A stretch of DNA of 64,000 nucleotides from Archilochus colubris (lineage: Eukaryota; Chordata; Aves; Apodiformes; Trochilidae): the NCBI GenBank assembly GCA_023079485.1, contig CM041084.1, positions 10,972,609-11,036,608 on the forward strand, in the 5' to 3' direction. Every line of letters starts with the position of its first letter. Positions within the stretch are counted from its first letter, which is position 1. Shown here in pieces: positions 14,036 through 24,141 of the stretch. The notes below the pieces were generated by a model, which was given only the letters and a program-made list of their open reading frames with translations, was not told where the DNA came from and searched no databases. The position numbers were made by a program, and so were the translations under genes.

Positions 14036-16763
14036 TGTCATACCAAATTGTAGATTGCCATTTTATATATTTTAAGGTGGTTAAGGAGGCTTTTTTTAGC
14101 TGACATTTCCAACAAATCTCAACAACTATTTTGCTATAATCTATTCCATGTGTCATGTATTTTATGGTTTCTTGAGCACATACAGGGTTTAACTGTTGGA
14201 AGACTAACACTGGATTCAACAGGGATGTAGTAGTGTTACCTGTTTTTTTTCTTTCTAAACTTTAACATCTCTGTTAACATCATGTCTCTGATTTTACCAC
14301 TGTTATTTTGTCCGTAATATTTTTGTGCAGATAGAACTGAAAAAACCCTCCAAAACAAAGAACAAACTCTCACCTAAGGGGCTCAAAGATGTCTTGAAAG
14401 GCAAGGATGGTGGGAAATCTCTCAGGATACAAAATGGGGAGGTGCTTGAGGGAATGCATTGTCATACTACAGAAAAAGAATAAACCTGAGCTTCCCTTGG
14501 GTTTTTAAGTATCAGATTTATGCAGGTAAATGGTTGCAGGCCCTTGAAGAGCTCAGTCTCTCTGCAACCCAAACTAGATGTAAAGTTGTCCTTTTACATA
14601 ATGTGATGCCAAGGATGTAAATCTCTAATGCTTTTTCATATAGCCATGACAAACCTGGTCAGAAGTTGTAACCATTCTGTTGAGGCAGCTACCAGATTCC
14701 TGCACCTCAGTTTCTCTGCCTGTATTTATCTTTCTGCAGTACTCCAGAGATCATCTCTCTCATGGCTTCAGTATGGAAATCTCTGTGGCAAAGTGAAGCA
14801 TGAGCATCTATTTCCTTTGCAGATTAAATTCAGCTATAAAACCATTTTCTCAACATGATCAACAACAGTAGGAGATGACACTACAAAGCCATCCTTCCAT
14901 CTGTGTTTCTCTGTATTTAAAAAAATGGGCTAATATTGATAATGTTGCCTTCTTGATTGTGAAGGCTGAGAGGTGCATGAGCTGTCACACCTTGCAGGAG
15001 GGAGCACAGTCACTTTCTATTGTGTGACTCCAATATCAGTTGCTTTGTGTACTGGCTGGTAGCAAATTAACAGCCACGAGCTCTGCAGGGAGGAACACAC
15101 AGTCCCACCAGAAAGATACAGCAGATAAATTGTACATCATCAGTCAGCAGCAGCTTCTGGGAAAATGGGCATAAACCTCCATCATCCCAGCCAGCAACAC
15201 CAGGGTCATGAAGGGCTACTTGTTTCAAGGAGAAAATGGCCCATGTAGGTTTAAGGAGACCAAGAGCTGATTCTAATTCAGTGCCTGGCAAGAGTGAAAT
15301 GCTTTTGCTGCTTGCACCAACTTCACATGTATTCTACAGAATAGAGAATTAGGGAGAGGGAGTCCCCCGAGATCGTGATCTTATTCTTTCCCAGGGGAAT
15401 TCATATCCCAAACATTTCTAAAAACCTTTTAAGAGATTAGCGAAGTCCCTTAAAGGGAGAACAATACAATCTACTTTGAGAACTTTAGAAAGCCTCAGAT
15501 ATAAGATCCAGATCAAATGGCATGGACTAGCCCCAAATGAAAAAGAAAGAAATAATTATTAGGGGCTGGCACACGTTCATGCCAGTTTTGGCAAAGGACT
15601 GCTAATGTATTATATATGGAAAGAATTCAGAATCTGAGCCAAATCTTGGAGAAATCCATAGAAATATTTACCTTTGCTTAAGGAAGTTGTGGTTTGGACT
15701 TCCTGTGTCTTTAAAAGTGGAACATTTCTGCTATTTCAGGAGTATAACTTTTTATGCAAAGCTTTTAAAAAATTTGCTTGTGCAGTTAATTTTAGTCTAT
15801 ATCTGTAGAAATCTGGAACAGCTAATGGCTATCAGTGATGCCTACCAACACATTTTTTCAGGCCAACTGGCATTGATGTATACCCGTAACATGCCTTTTG
15901 CTAACTAGTACTATTTCTAAAAATCTCAATGACTAAAAATCAGTCACTCAGAACTTACTGCAGGGGATTGCAAATAACAGCTCTCAATTATGGAATGCAG
16001 ACAGACTATAAACCACCCTGTGAAACAAGGGATGGGATATTGAAACAGACCCAGTCAATGGGAAACAAATGATTCTTGCAAAAAAGCAAGAGAAGATGAC
16101 AGCCAATAATCCCTGTTCCCTGCCTTTCCTCTGAGTTCTCTGCTCTTTTTACACACTACTTGATTATCACTATTTCTTCTGAACCACCCTCAGATGCTCT
16201 TTACTAAGGTTTATCTTGTTATCACATACAAATTCCTTCCCTCCTTCCCCTTGTACTTTTTTTCTTTTTTTTTTTTTTTTTTTTCTCCTACAGTCATTTT
16301 TAAGTCCTCTTGGAGAAGATGGGTCTTAAGCTTTACAGGTATAGGTGGACACTGGGCAAACATTACCTGCCAGACATCAAGCCAAGGATGTTATTTAATG
16401 TGTACACTGGAAAATGTGATTGTCCCTGCCATCAGCTGGGAGACTTTTTGCAAATGGATGAATATCGCGGGTTAGTAGGAGGACTATCAACTTAGTGAGG
16501 TGAATTCAAGTCATGGCTTTGGATCAGGTACTGGATGAGGAGTGGCCACATGTAACAAAAACTAAGCTCATTTATTTCAGGCATTTCTTTCAGTGGCTTT
16601 TCAGCTTTATCCCAATTTCAGAGTCTGCCTAGAGGTCCTTAGCGTCACCCATGGGTGGAATAGAGCAGAAAATAGATCAGAAAAAATGAAGTCCCTGGTT
16701 CTTATCCCTTTTGATGCTAGAGAAAACTAGCTAGAAATTATGAAATCACCAGTGCATATTTTA

Positions 16764-16769
16764 CAGGAA
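16764..16769. repeat. Target-site duplication, left copy
   Basis: CAGGAA abutting the fold-back element; identical to 17139-17144. Confidence 0.85.
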
Positions 16770-16836
16770 TGTAGTGGAACAAAGCAATCAGATGCCTCTG
16801 ATTACCGAGAAGTGGGTGTGAGCTGGTATCAAATCC
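16770..16836 (+). repeat. Left 67-bp inverted-repeat arm of the fold-back element
   Basis: Pairs with 17072-17138. The only difference seen is one base in GAGC(T/C)GGTATC. A very young or conversion-maintained palindrome would look like this. Confidence 0.88.
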
Positions 16837-16983
16837 ACCTGTGCCCAATTAGGGCAGGCCCCCTATTGAGCATGTGCAAGACCAGGGGGCCAATAAAAGG
16901 TGAAACTCACAGCCACAGACTAGCTCATTCCTGAACACTGTATTACCTTTATTGTGCCACTAGTGCTCATTGCCTCCAAGGTG

Positions 16984-17053
16984 AGGCTCTTGTGGTGCAG
17001 CTGGTTAAGATCCAGTACTGTAATGCCGAAAGCCCCAGGTTCGAGACTCCACA
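16984..17053 (+). ncRNA. tRNA-like segment (A-box and B-box like), probably a SINE head or retro-copied tRNA
   Basis: A TGGTGCAGCTGG segment (16993-17004) fits the Pol III A-box. About 34 nt later, GGTTCGA then GACTCC (17038-17050) fits a B-box with a small insertion. The spacing is right for a tRNA. The acceptor and T stems do not pair well, so this is not an intact tRNA gene. It could be a tRNA-derived SINE head or a copied retroviral primer tRNA. I cannot assign an amino acid. Confidence 0.45.
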
Positions 17054-17071
17054 GAGATGAGCGCTAGTAGC

Positions 17072-17138
17072 GGATTTGATACCGGCTCACACCCACTTCT
17101 CGGTAATCAGAGGCATCTGATTGCTTTGTTCCACTACA
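17072..17138 (-). repeat. Right 67-bp inverted-repeat arm of the fold-back element
   Basis: Reverse complement of 16770-16836 with one mismatch, ending ...CCACTACA at the target-site duplication. Confidence 0.88.
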
Positions 17139-17144
17139 CAGGAA
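17139..17144. repeat. Target-site duplication, right copy
   Basis: CAGGAA abutting the fold-back element; identical to 16764-16769. Confidence 0.85.
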
Positions 17145-18504
17145 TTTCCGACTTTCAGAAAGTCGGACCCTAAACTTCCCTACTGCATTTTTTCCTGTGG
17201 GACATAAAGAAAAAATTGCGAACATATCTGCAAGATCAATAAGAATGAAAAGTCCTGAAGTCCAAGGTAAGTTATGGATACAAAGATAAATAGAGGGTGG
17301 AGGCAAAGGATTTTTTTGGTGAGTAATTCTACAAAACCACCAAGTGTCTTAGACTACACTTTTCTGATTTTGCTGTAAATGTTTTTAGCTTAATGTGTCC
17401 CTCATTTGCCTTTCTCAGAGGAGTGCTCACTTGAGCAGCAGAAGGGACTACTTTACCAACTCTAAAGTGAATAAAGGTGCTTGTAATTTTGGCCATACTA
17501 ATTAGTCAGGAAAGCAAGTGCATATAGGTTGAATAAAACAATCTTGGCAGTACTCAGGAAATGGCCCTGCCCTGCTGCACAGTCCCCTCTTGAGTCTGTA
17601 GCCATGGTTCTTCCATTCCTTCCCACAGCTCTGGGTGCAAGCACAGTGGGGTGAGGGCAAAGCTTCCAGGGCTGTCACTGCTGCCACTGTCCAGCTCCCA
17701 GCAAGCAATCCATCATCACAGATTGATACGGTTCCAGCAGGCTGCCACTCCTGACATTTGATGTATAGCTTTAGGTGCTCTTGTTTTAATTCTAAGGAGT
17801 CAATGAAGGATCAAAGCAAATGTCGTGTTTGTGCCGTGCAGGGTGCAGGGGACACGAACCAGCAAGGGCTGAATTCCCACCGGCTCTTTCCTTGGTGTCA
17901 CCTGGTTCAAAGGAGGAGGGCCAGGCTTTTAGTCAGCAAGTGAATGCTGCTGCCTGCCCTCCAACATTTCAAATATTTATCGTGTTAAATATCAACTTGG
18001 AGAATATTGCGTTCATTTAAGCTTTTCACGTTCCAATGGTTTTTTATTATTTCCATCGACCAAAATAAATGAAGAAAATGTTTCAGACTACACATGAAAG
18101 CATGTAAAAATCAATAACTGGATTTTAAAAGATCTAGAATGTCTTGAATACATTCATTTTTCAAACACTTTTCTCTGATCTTTAAATAGCTTTTCTTGGA
18201 GCATAACATTTTTTTGAAAAGTCAAATACAGAGCATTAAGGGTATAATTACCATTTTAATTATAACTCAATCATCCTATATACTTTGCATAGAAATTACA
18301 GCTTTTATGTCAGGATTTTGGGTACTCACAAACATTCAGGAGTAATTAATGCTAGAGGTTTTCACTGTATATGAACTTTACTTTGTAGCATTTATTTCAA
18401 CTAGGATTTGTTCAAAACTGTAAGTATAATGAATTATATTCACAGCTGTCAAAGAAAAAATAATTTTCCATGAATTTCTGTTAAATCTATGACAGAAATG
18501 GGGC

Positions 18505-18611
18505 TCTGAGCAACCTGATCTAGGGGACAGCCTCCCTGTCCATGGGGGGAGGGGGTTGGAACTAGATGAATTTTAAGATCTCTTTCAACCAAAACCATTC
18601 TGTGGTTCTAT
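18505..18611 (+). mobile_element. CR1 LINE 3' fragment
   Basis: Short plus-strand CR1 tail: gagcaacctgatctagggga, tccctgtccatggggggagg, then ttggaactagatgaa and tttcaaccaaaaccattctg, ending ttctatg. Confidence 0.9.
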
Positions 18612-20554
18612 GAAAAAAAGATCAAAACCTGAAAATCTTGAAAAAAAAAAAAAAGTATTTTTATCTCTCTTCAAATGTTATCTACCTATGTAAATATGGC
18701 CAGATCAAATTCCAGTGTCAGCAATGAAAAAATTCCCATTAAACAGCATCTGATGAGACCTATGGAACATTTCTGATAATTTTAGAAATTTTTCTGGAAG
18801 GTATTTATATTCAATCTTTTATTTCTATGCTATTTGTTTTCCCTGTTAAAGTTTTTTATAAAAAAAGATGTTTTCTGAGGTTTATTTTAGAAAGTTAGCT
18901 TACCCCCAAATCTTGCAAAATTACCTCTTTATCCCTCTGTAATTACACTTACAGGTATGTGTATGTGTACACCTGACATTCAGCAAAATCAATTAGAATT
19001 AAGCAGTTTTTTATCTGGTTAATGCCACTATATAAGACTTAAGATTTCTCCCTGTTAGTGTTACAATAAGAAAGAAAATATTATTATGGGTATAAGGAAA
19101 TGAAATGACCCCCCCATCTACAAATGGGTGCTGATTCTTCTACTGATTTTTTTTTTTTTTTGCCTTTTCCACACATCAAAAAGACAATTCTGTGCATTTC
19201 TATAATTCTGTTTGTTGTGTTTTGCAGTGTGCTGGAGCAGCAGATGCCTTTTTTTTTTCCCCCCTTGAAAGCATGATGAAGTCACACAAATTTTACAAAG
19301 GAGTTTCAAAGAGCATGTCCTCTTTCTTTGTTTGGACATTAATGATATAATGACATTTTCTGTCCCCATTTATCTTTTCCTGGCTCAAGTAATTCTGGAA
19401 AGAAAAAAGACAGTTGTCCCAACAGCAAGGCTCTGGTTCAAGCTGGAGTTCTTCACCCCCCCAGAAGTGGTTGTCTTTGTGTTGTGCAGTGGGCTCTTCT
19501 GCACACGGAATTGCCTTGTGAAAGCCTTGCATGAAAGCCCAGGCCAAATCAAACCCCTTGTCTGGAAAGTGCTCTGGGGTCTGGAGGGAAGATTCATGAT
19601 GCTTATTATCAATCTGCACTTGAGACAGATGTCTTACACTGCCAGTTGTGGAGCTACGAGTAGGTTACATCTGAAATGCAAGTGGTGAGAGCTTTCATGC
19701 CAAATCACATTGTGCATTCTGCATATATATGTGTAAATAGCTCTAACTTCTTTGATGGATGAATGGAAAATATTTTCTTATTACATCCATCAGCAGCATA
19801 AAATGAAGGTGAATAGATTTTACACTTGGACTGCTCCGTGTTCTTGACAGTTTTGCAAACAGTCCTCTCAATCTCTCTCTGTCCCTAATCTTTGCAGATG
19901 AAATTAGGACTCCGATGTCATTTCAGCACTGTTATCTGGAAAAAAAAAATTAAAATGACGGGATGGTGTGAAAAGGGAGTGAGAAAGAATCATCTAGCTG
20001 GTCTGACTTGGCATTGACCTGCACCTCATGTAGCCCCTTCCCACAGTGTTACAGAATTTCCCACTGCCTGGCACAGAGGAAGGTTTCAGAGGTCTATTTC
20101 CTATAGATTTGAGTCTTGTTCATACAGGAAACCTGCATGTGCTGAATTTAAAGCAGCTCTTAAACTCTGTGAAACTAAGTCAGTGCAAACCCATGTATGA
20201 ATGGCCATGTTATTGCCAATTACTTGCAAGATGGCAGGGAGACAGGAATGAAATCTCTTTCCTTCTTGTTTCTTTTTTAGGCAAGGTTTAATCCTAATTT
20301 CATCTTCAGGAAAGCAGGAATTGGGCTGACAAGACTCAGTTAGCTCAGTGGGTGATTCCAGATATTCTGCTGGGCAGGATTTTGTGTGTTTGAGCACTAA
20401 CTTGATGAAGCAAAGTCTGCTGCCCAGGATGAGCTCTCCTACTGTCTGCGGAGAAGACACCTTCCAAGCACAAGAGCTCAAATGGTGGAAAACTGCTTCC
20501 TACCAATTCTCAGTTCTACATACTGACCACTGCTGAACTGACTAAATCCAGATC

Positions 20555-20870
20555 ATCACAGAATCACAGAATATTGAATACCAGGTTGGAAGGGACCTCA
20601 AGGATCATTTGGTCCAAGCTTTCTCAGCAAAAGGACAGTCTAGACAAGGTGGCCCAGCACCCTGTCCATCTGACTCTTAAAAATGTTCCATTCTGGCCAT
20701 CTACCACTTTCCAGGGCAGATCATTCTAATGATTGTCTACATTATGTAACATTTTCCACTCATGTCCAGTTGGAATCTCCCCAGCAGTAACTTGTACCTG
20801 TAACTTGTACCTGTTACCCCTCATCTTTTCCACATGACTCCTTGGAAAAAGGGAATCTCCATCTTGATGA
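20555..20870 (-). mobile_element. CR1 LINE 3' fragment
   Basis: Minus-strand CR1. The 3' end is at the left (atcacagaatcacagaat) followed by ccaggttggaagggacctca and ggatcatttggtccaag, the typical reverse of the CR1 tail, then the 'ggcccagcaccctgtcca' region. It contains a local 14-bp tandem duplication (taacttgtacctg, near 20792-20815). Confidence 0.92.
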
Positions 20871-22813
20871 TATAACATGACATGCTATGCAGCAAGACCT
20901 TAACCAGAGTCTTGCATTCAGTAATAAACAGGGCTAGACTTTAACTAGTGACCTAGCAGACTCTGTCCAATATGTAGCACTATCCTGGTAGGTAGTGGTC
21001 TGGATTGGAGTCCAATTTATCCAGTTTTTGGGGAAGGAGGTATGGGTATGGGGAGGGAGCCAGAGGGAATATCAGAGCCCACAGCCATCTGTGCATGATG
21101 CCAAAGACCTGCCCGAGCCTGCAGTGGACTCTGTGTTGGAAATATGCTTAAAAGCACATTTTTCCTCCCTAGAGCTACACTGTGTGGACCATTACAAGTG
21201 CAGGACCTGTAGCAAGGCCACCTCCCCTGGACCTTGCTAGTGGCACTGCCATTCACAGCAGCTCCTCAGCAATGCCCATCTCTGCTGGCAGCAGGGATCC
21301 CGTCCTTGCTCCAAAGCAAAGGCTTCAGAACACTTTCACACTGGGTGTCAGGGGCAACTCATCTGCCTTTGTCTCCAGTGGATTCCAGTGCATTCCTGCA
21401 GTTGCTTTTTTTTCTATTTTTAAGTGGTCACTCTTGTTCATCTATTATGTCAACACCAAGCTTAAAATAGGCAGATTTGTTCAACTGCGTTACTGATCTG
21501 CTGCTGAACTTCTAGTAAAACAAAAGAAGACTACCAAGTTTTTGTATTGTATTAATATACAGTAAAGTTTTCAGAGTATTAGTTCACTCTGAAAAATTCA
21601 GCATTTTTCTAAATGAATGTAAACATTAATCCAAATGTATTGATTCTAATCCACAGAGTGCCATAGTAATTTTCCATTAAATACTAGCAAGACCTCAAAT
21701 TCAAACTGAAATCTAACTTCTTTACTTCTTTGTTACAGGAATAAAAGAGCAATACTAGAAAGGATCTGAAATGATTAATTTTTTATGTCACTCTACAGTA
21801 AATTTTTAAAAAGTCAGGATCAGTCCTCAAATACATTAAAAATTATTTTCCCTCAAACAGGCCTGGACGACAAATGAACCTCAAATGATCTCAAGACTCA
21901 TGTGGTAGAAAATGGGATTTATACTGAGAATAAATTCTAGGTCAGCAGAAACCATAATGGTGCTGTAATGCTGCTGAGGACTGGAGTGGTTATTTCAGTT
22001 TGTTTCTTATAAAAGGAAAAAAAAAAAAAAAGGGGGAATATCCTTACCTAAAGAAAAATGACCATCGAGCAAGCAATAATTCTTACGTTCTGTGTTTTGG
22101 TAATACCTTCAATTTAACAACTGTCTGTGAGAAGAAGTTTCTCACAATGAGTTATTTAGTCACTCTGCTATCTAGGGTATAGCTGTCATCCTGAAGGGAA
22201 CATTCGCACTATGATTTGCTGTCAGTCTGGTCTACGTTGTAAGTCCATTCGTTTTTTCCCTTAACAGGTGAAGATAGCACTGTGATACACAGGAGAAGAT
22301 AGATGATAAAAACAATTATTTAAGAAAAAAAAGTAGACACAAGGGGTTTGGCAGGAAAATATGATAAAATGTTCCATTCTCCTTTTTAAAGTACTATAAT
22401 AAAACATGTCTGAAGTGAAGTACAGATAACGTAAGCAGCAAAGCCTGGGTCTGCAATCCCAGCATGATATTGCATAAGGAGTAATCACGAAGCATTCCCA
22501 CCACAGCTGCTTGCCACACATTAACAAAAATGTTTAAGACTATTAAATAACTGTTAGATGGACACGAGCAACTTACAAAATAGTTATTCTGTTTGTGTCA
22601 GTGGTTTTTCATTTGACAGAATGATGAGTAATTTCAAAATGAAAGATTTTAAAGCAAGAAGGGACCATTTTGATGTCCTCATTCAGCTTCCAGCAGAGCA
22701 TTGACCATGAAAACTTTGCAACAGCTTTTTCTGAAATTAGCTCAATAACTTGCAGCATAGAGGAAACTCAAATGAGTTTTGGTTTTCCAGATTTCCAAAC
22801 CCTGCTCTATCCT

Positions 22814-22836
22814 GTTCCTGTTCATGGAACAGGAAC
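22814..22836. repeat. Perfect 10-bp inverted repeat
   Basis: GTTCCTGTTC, a 3-nt loop ATG, then GAACAGGAAC. A small potential hairpin just upstream of a CR1 fragment; no function seen. Confidence 0.6.
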
Positions 22837-22875
22837 TTCATAGACGAGTTTCTGAAGTGTGGGAGAGAGATAATA

Positions 22876-23080
22876 TCAATCCTATCTTCAAGAAGGGCAA
22901 GAAGGAAGATTCTGGAAAGACAGGACTAGAGGCAATGGGTACAAACTGAAAAAAAACAAACCCTGAAATTCAATCTGAATATAAGAAAACACTACTTCCC
23001 TCCTCCTCCCCCACCCCCACCCCCCCATCCCCACCCCCACTCCAGGGATGGTCAAACACCGAAACAGGTGTCTGGGGGGA
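22876..23080 (+). mobile_element. Internally deleted CR1 LINE (RT motif joined to 3' region)
   Basis: 22876-22918 on the plus strand reads NPIFKKGKKEDSGK, the conserved CR1 reverse-transcriptase stretch (PIFKKGKKED). It passes directly into 'gacaggactagaggcaatgg', which normally lies several hundred bases further downstream in CR1. The element therefore carries an internal deletion at about 22918. A C-rich expansion (22984-23046) interrupts the 3' part. Confidence 0.8.
22984..23046. repeat. C-rich low-complexity tract
   Basis: Runs of cctcc, ccccca and cccccc over about 60 bp inside the CR1 fragment, giving a C-rich plus strand and a G-rich complement. Confidence 0.85.
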
Positions 23081-23726
23081 TGGGGAATTCTTTTTTTTTT
23101 TTAATTAAAAATTTGCATTTTTCAACAGTAATCAGTGACAAAAGAAAGCTAAAATAAGCAAAACAATCACAAGCTGCAGCAGCAAGATGCAAAGTGCTGT
23201 ATTGAGTGCTATGCTTTTTTCTTTGCTTAGATTTCCAGTTGACAATAACCCTTAAAACTCCAAAAGCAAAACTAGCTGGTGACACAGCCAGTTACTTTTT
23301 TTGTCACTGTCTCTCTGGGCCACTCAAAGGTATCTGCATTAACATTAAAAAGCCATTCTAAGCAATTTAAACTCTGAATAGATCCTGACACATACATTCA
23401 GGTCTTCTTCAGATGGCCTTTCAATTGTTCTCGATTCAAGCTGAGAACAAGCATCACTCTATAACCAGAGGAGATAATTATGCTTTATTGATTAGTCCCT
23501 CAAGATATGAATGGAAAGCAGGCAGCTATTCCAGAACAGTCATCAATGTGGTTTTTAAACTGTAGTATCTCAGTCTTTTCCTCTCTGAATATTCCCTAAA
23601 TGTTGTCCTCTAACGTGAAACCTTACCACAAAAAATTTTGACACTGGGTTCAATGTAAAACAATATGTCAATGTAGATCCATAAATGGCAACTTTAGATA
23701 ATTCCCACAGTCATTTCCCACTGTCA

Positions 23727-23731
23727 CCCAC
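23727..23731. repeat. Target-site duplication, left copy
   Basis: CCCAC, identical to 24137-24141. Confidence 0.8.
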
Positions 23732-24136
23732 TGTTGTGGCTTTAACCCCAGCAATCTGCTCTGCTCCACTCAGCTGCTCATTCCCTCCCAGCTGGATGAC
23801 AGAGAGAAGGGTAAAAGAGAGAAAACTCATGGTTTGAGGTGCAGACAGCTCTACCATTAATGACTTAACTTTGAATGTCCCCCAGCTGTTTTTGCTGAGC
23901 ATGTCATATTTTGTTGAATGTCCTTTGGTCCCCTCCCAGTTTCTTAATCACCCCCAGCTTCCTCACTGGTGGGGTGGTGTGAGAAACAGAGAAGACCTTG
24001 ATGCTGTGTAAACACTGCTCAGCAACATCTAAAATAGTGGTGTGTTATCAACTCTGTTTTGCTCACAAATCCAAAACATAACACCATGTGAACTGCTTTG
24101 AAGAGAATTAACTCCATCCCAGCCAAAACCAGTACA
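23732..24136 (+). mobile_element. ERVL-type solo LTR (5-bp TSD)
   Basis: A 405-bp block starts TGTTGTGGCTTTAACCCCAG and ends CCAGCCAAAACCAGTACA, with exact 5-bp duplications CCCAC at 23727-23731 and 24137-24141. The start, the gagaaaactcatgg-ttgag segment, the 'cactgctcagcaacatctaaa' segment and the 'ttaactccatcccagc' end match the widespread avian ERVL LTR whose copies begin TGTTGTGGTTTAACCCCAGC. The 5-bp duplication also fits ERVL. No internal viral genes adjoin it. It is antisense to ADARB2. Confidence 0.85.
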
Positions 24137-24141
24137 CCCAC
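24137..24141. repeat. Target-site duplication, right copy
   Basis: CCCAC, identical to 23727-23731. Confidence 0.8.

Larger units (their letters stand above)
16770..17138. mobile_element. Fold-back LTR element with 67-bp inverted repeats and tRNA-like core
   Basis: A 369-bp insertion with exact 6-bp duplications CAGGAA at 16764-16769 and 17139-17144. The left 67 bp (starting TGTAGTGGAACAAAGC) recurs inverted at the right end with one mismatch. From 16770 to about 16905 the sequence follows the 5' half of the LTR at 6035-6357, including cacctgtgcccaattaggg and ggccaataaaaggtga. The right end is the same LTR start in reverse. Both termini are therefore LTR 5' ends, unlike a normal solo LTR. 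Between them lies non-LTR sequence including a tRNA-like segment. The perfect duplications suggest insertion as one unit by an integrase-like process. The alternative is a later inversion or recombination inside an older element, but the intact duplications make that less likely. Confidence 0.82.

Noticed and set aside
16984..17053. Functional tRNA gene
   Set aside because: A and B boxes are present, but acceptor and T-arm pairing fails and the B-box carries extra bases; it is embedded in a mobile element.
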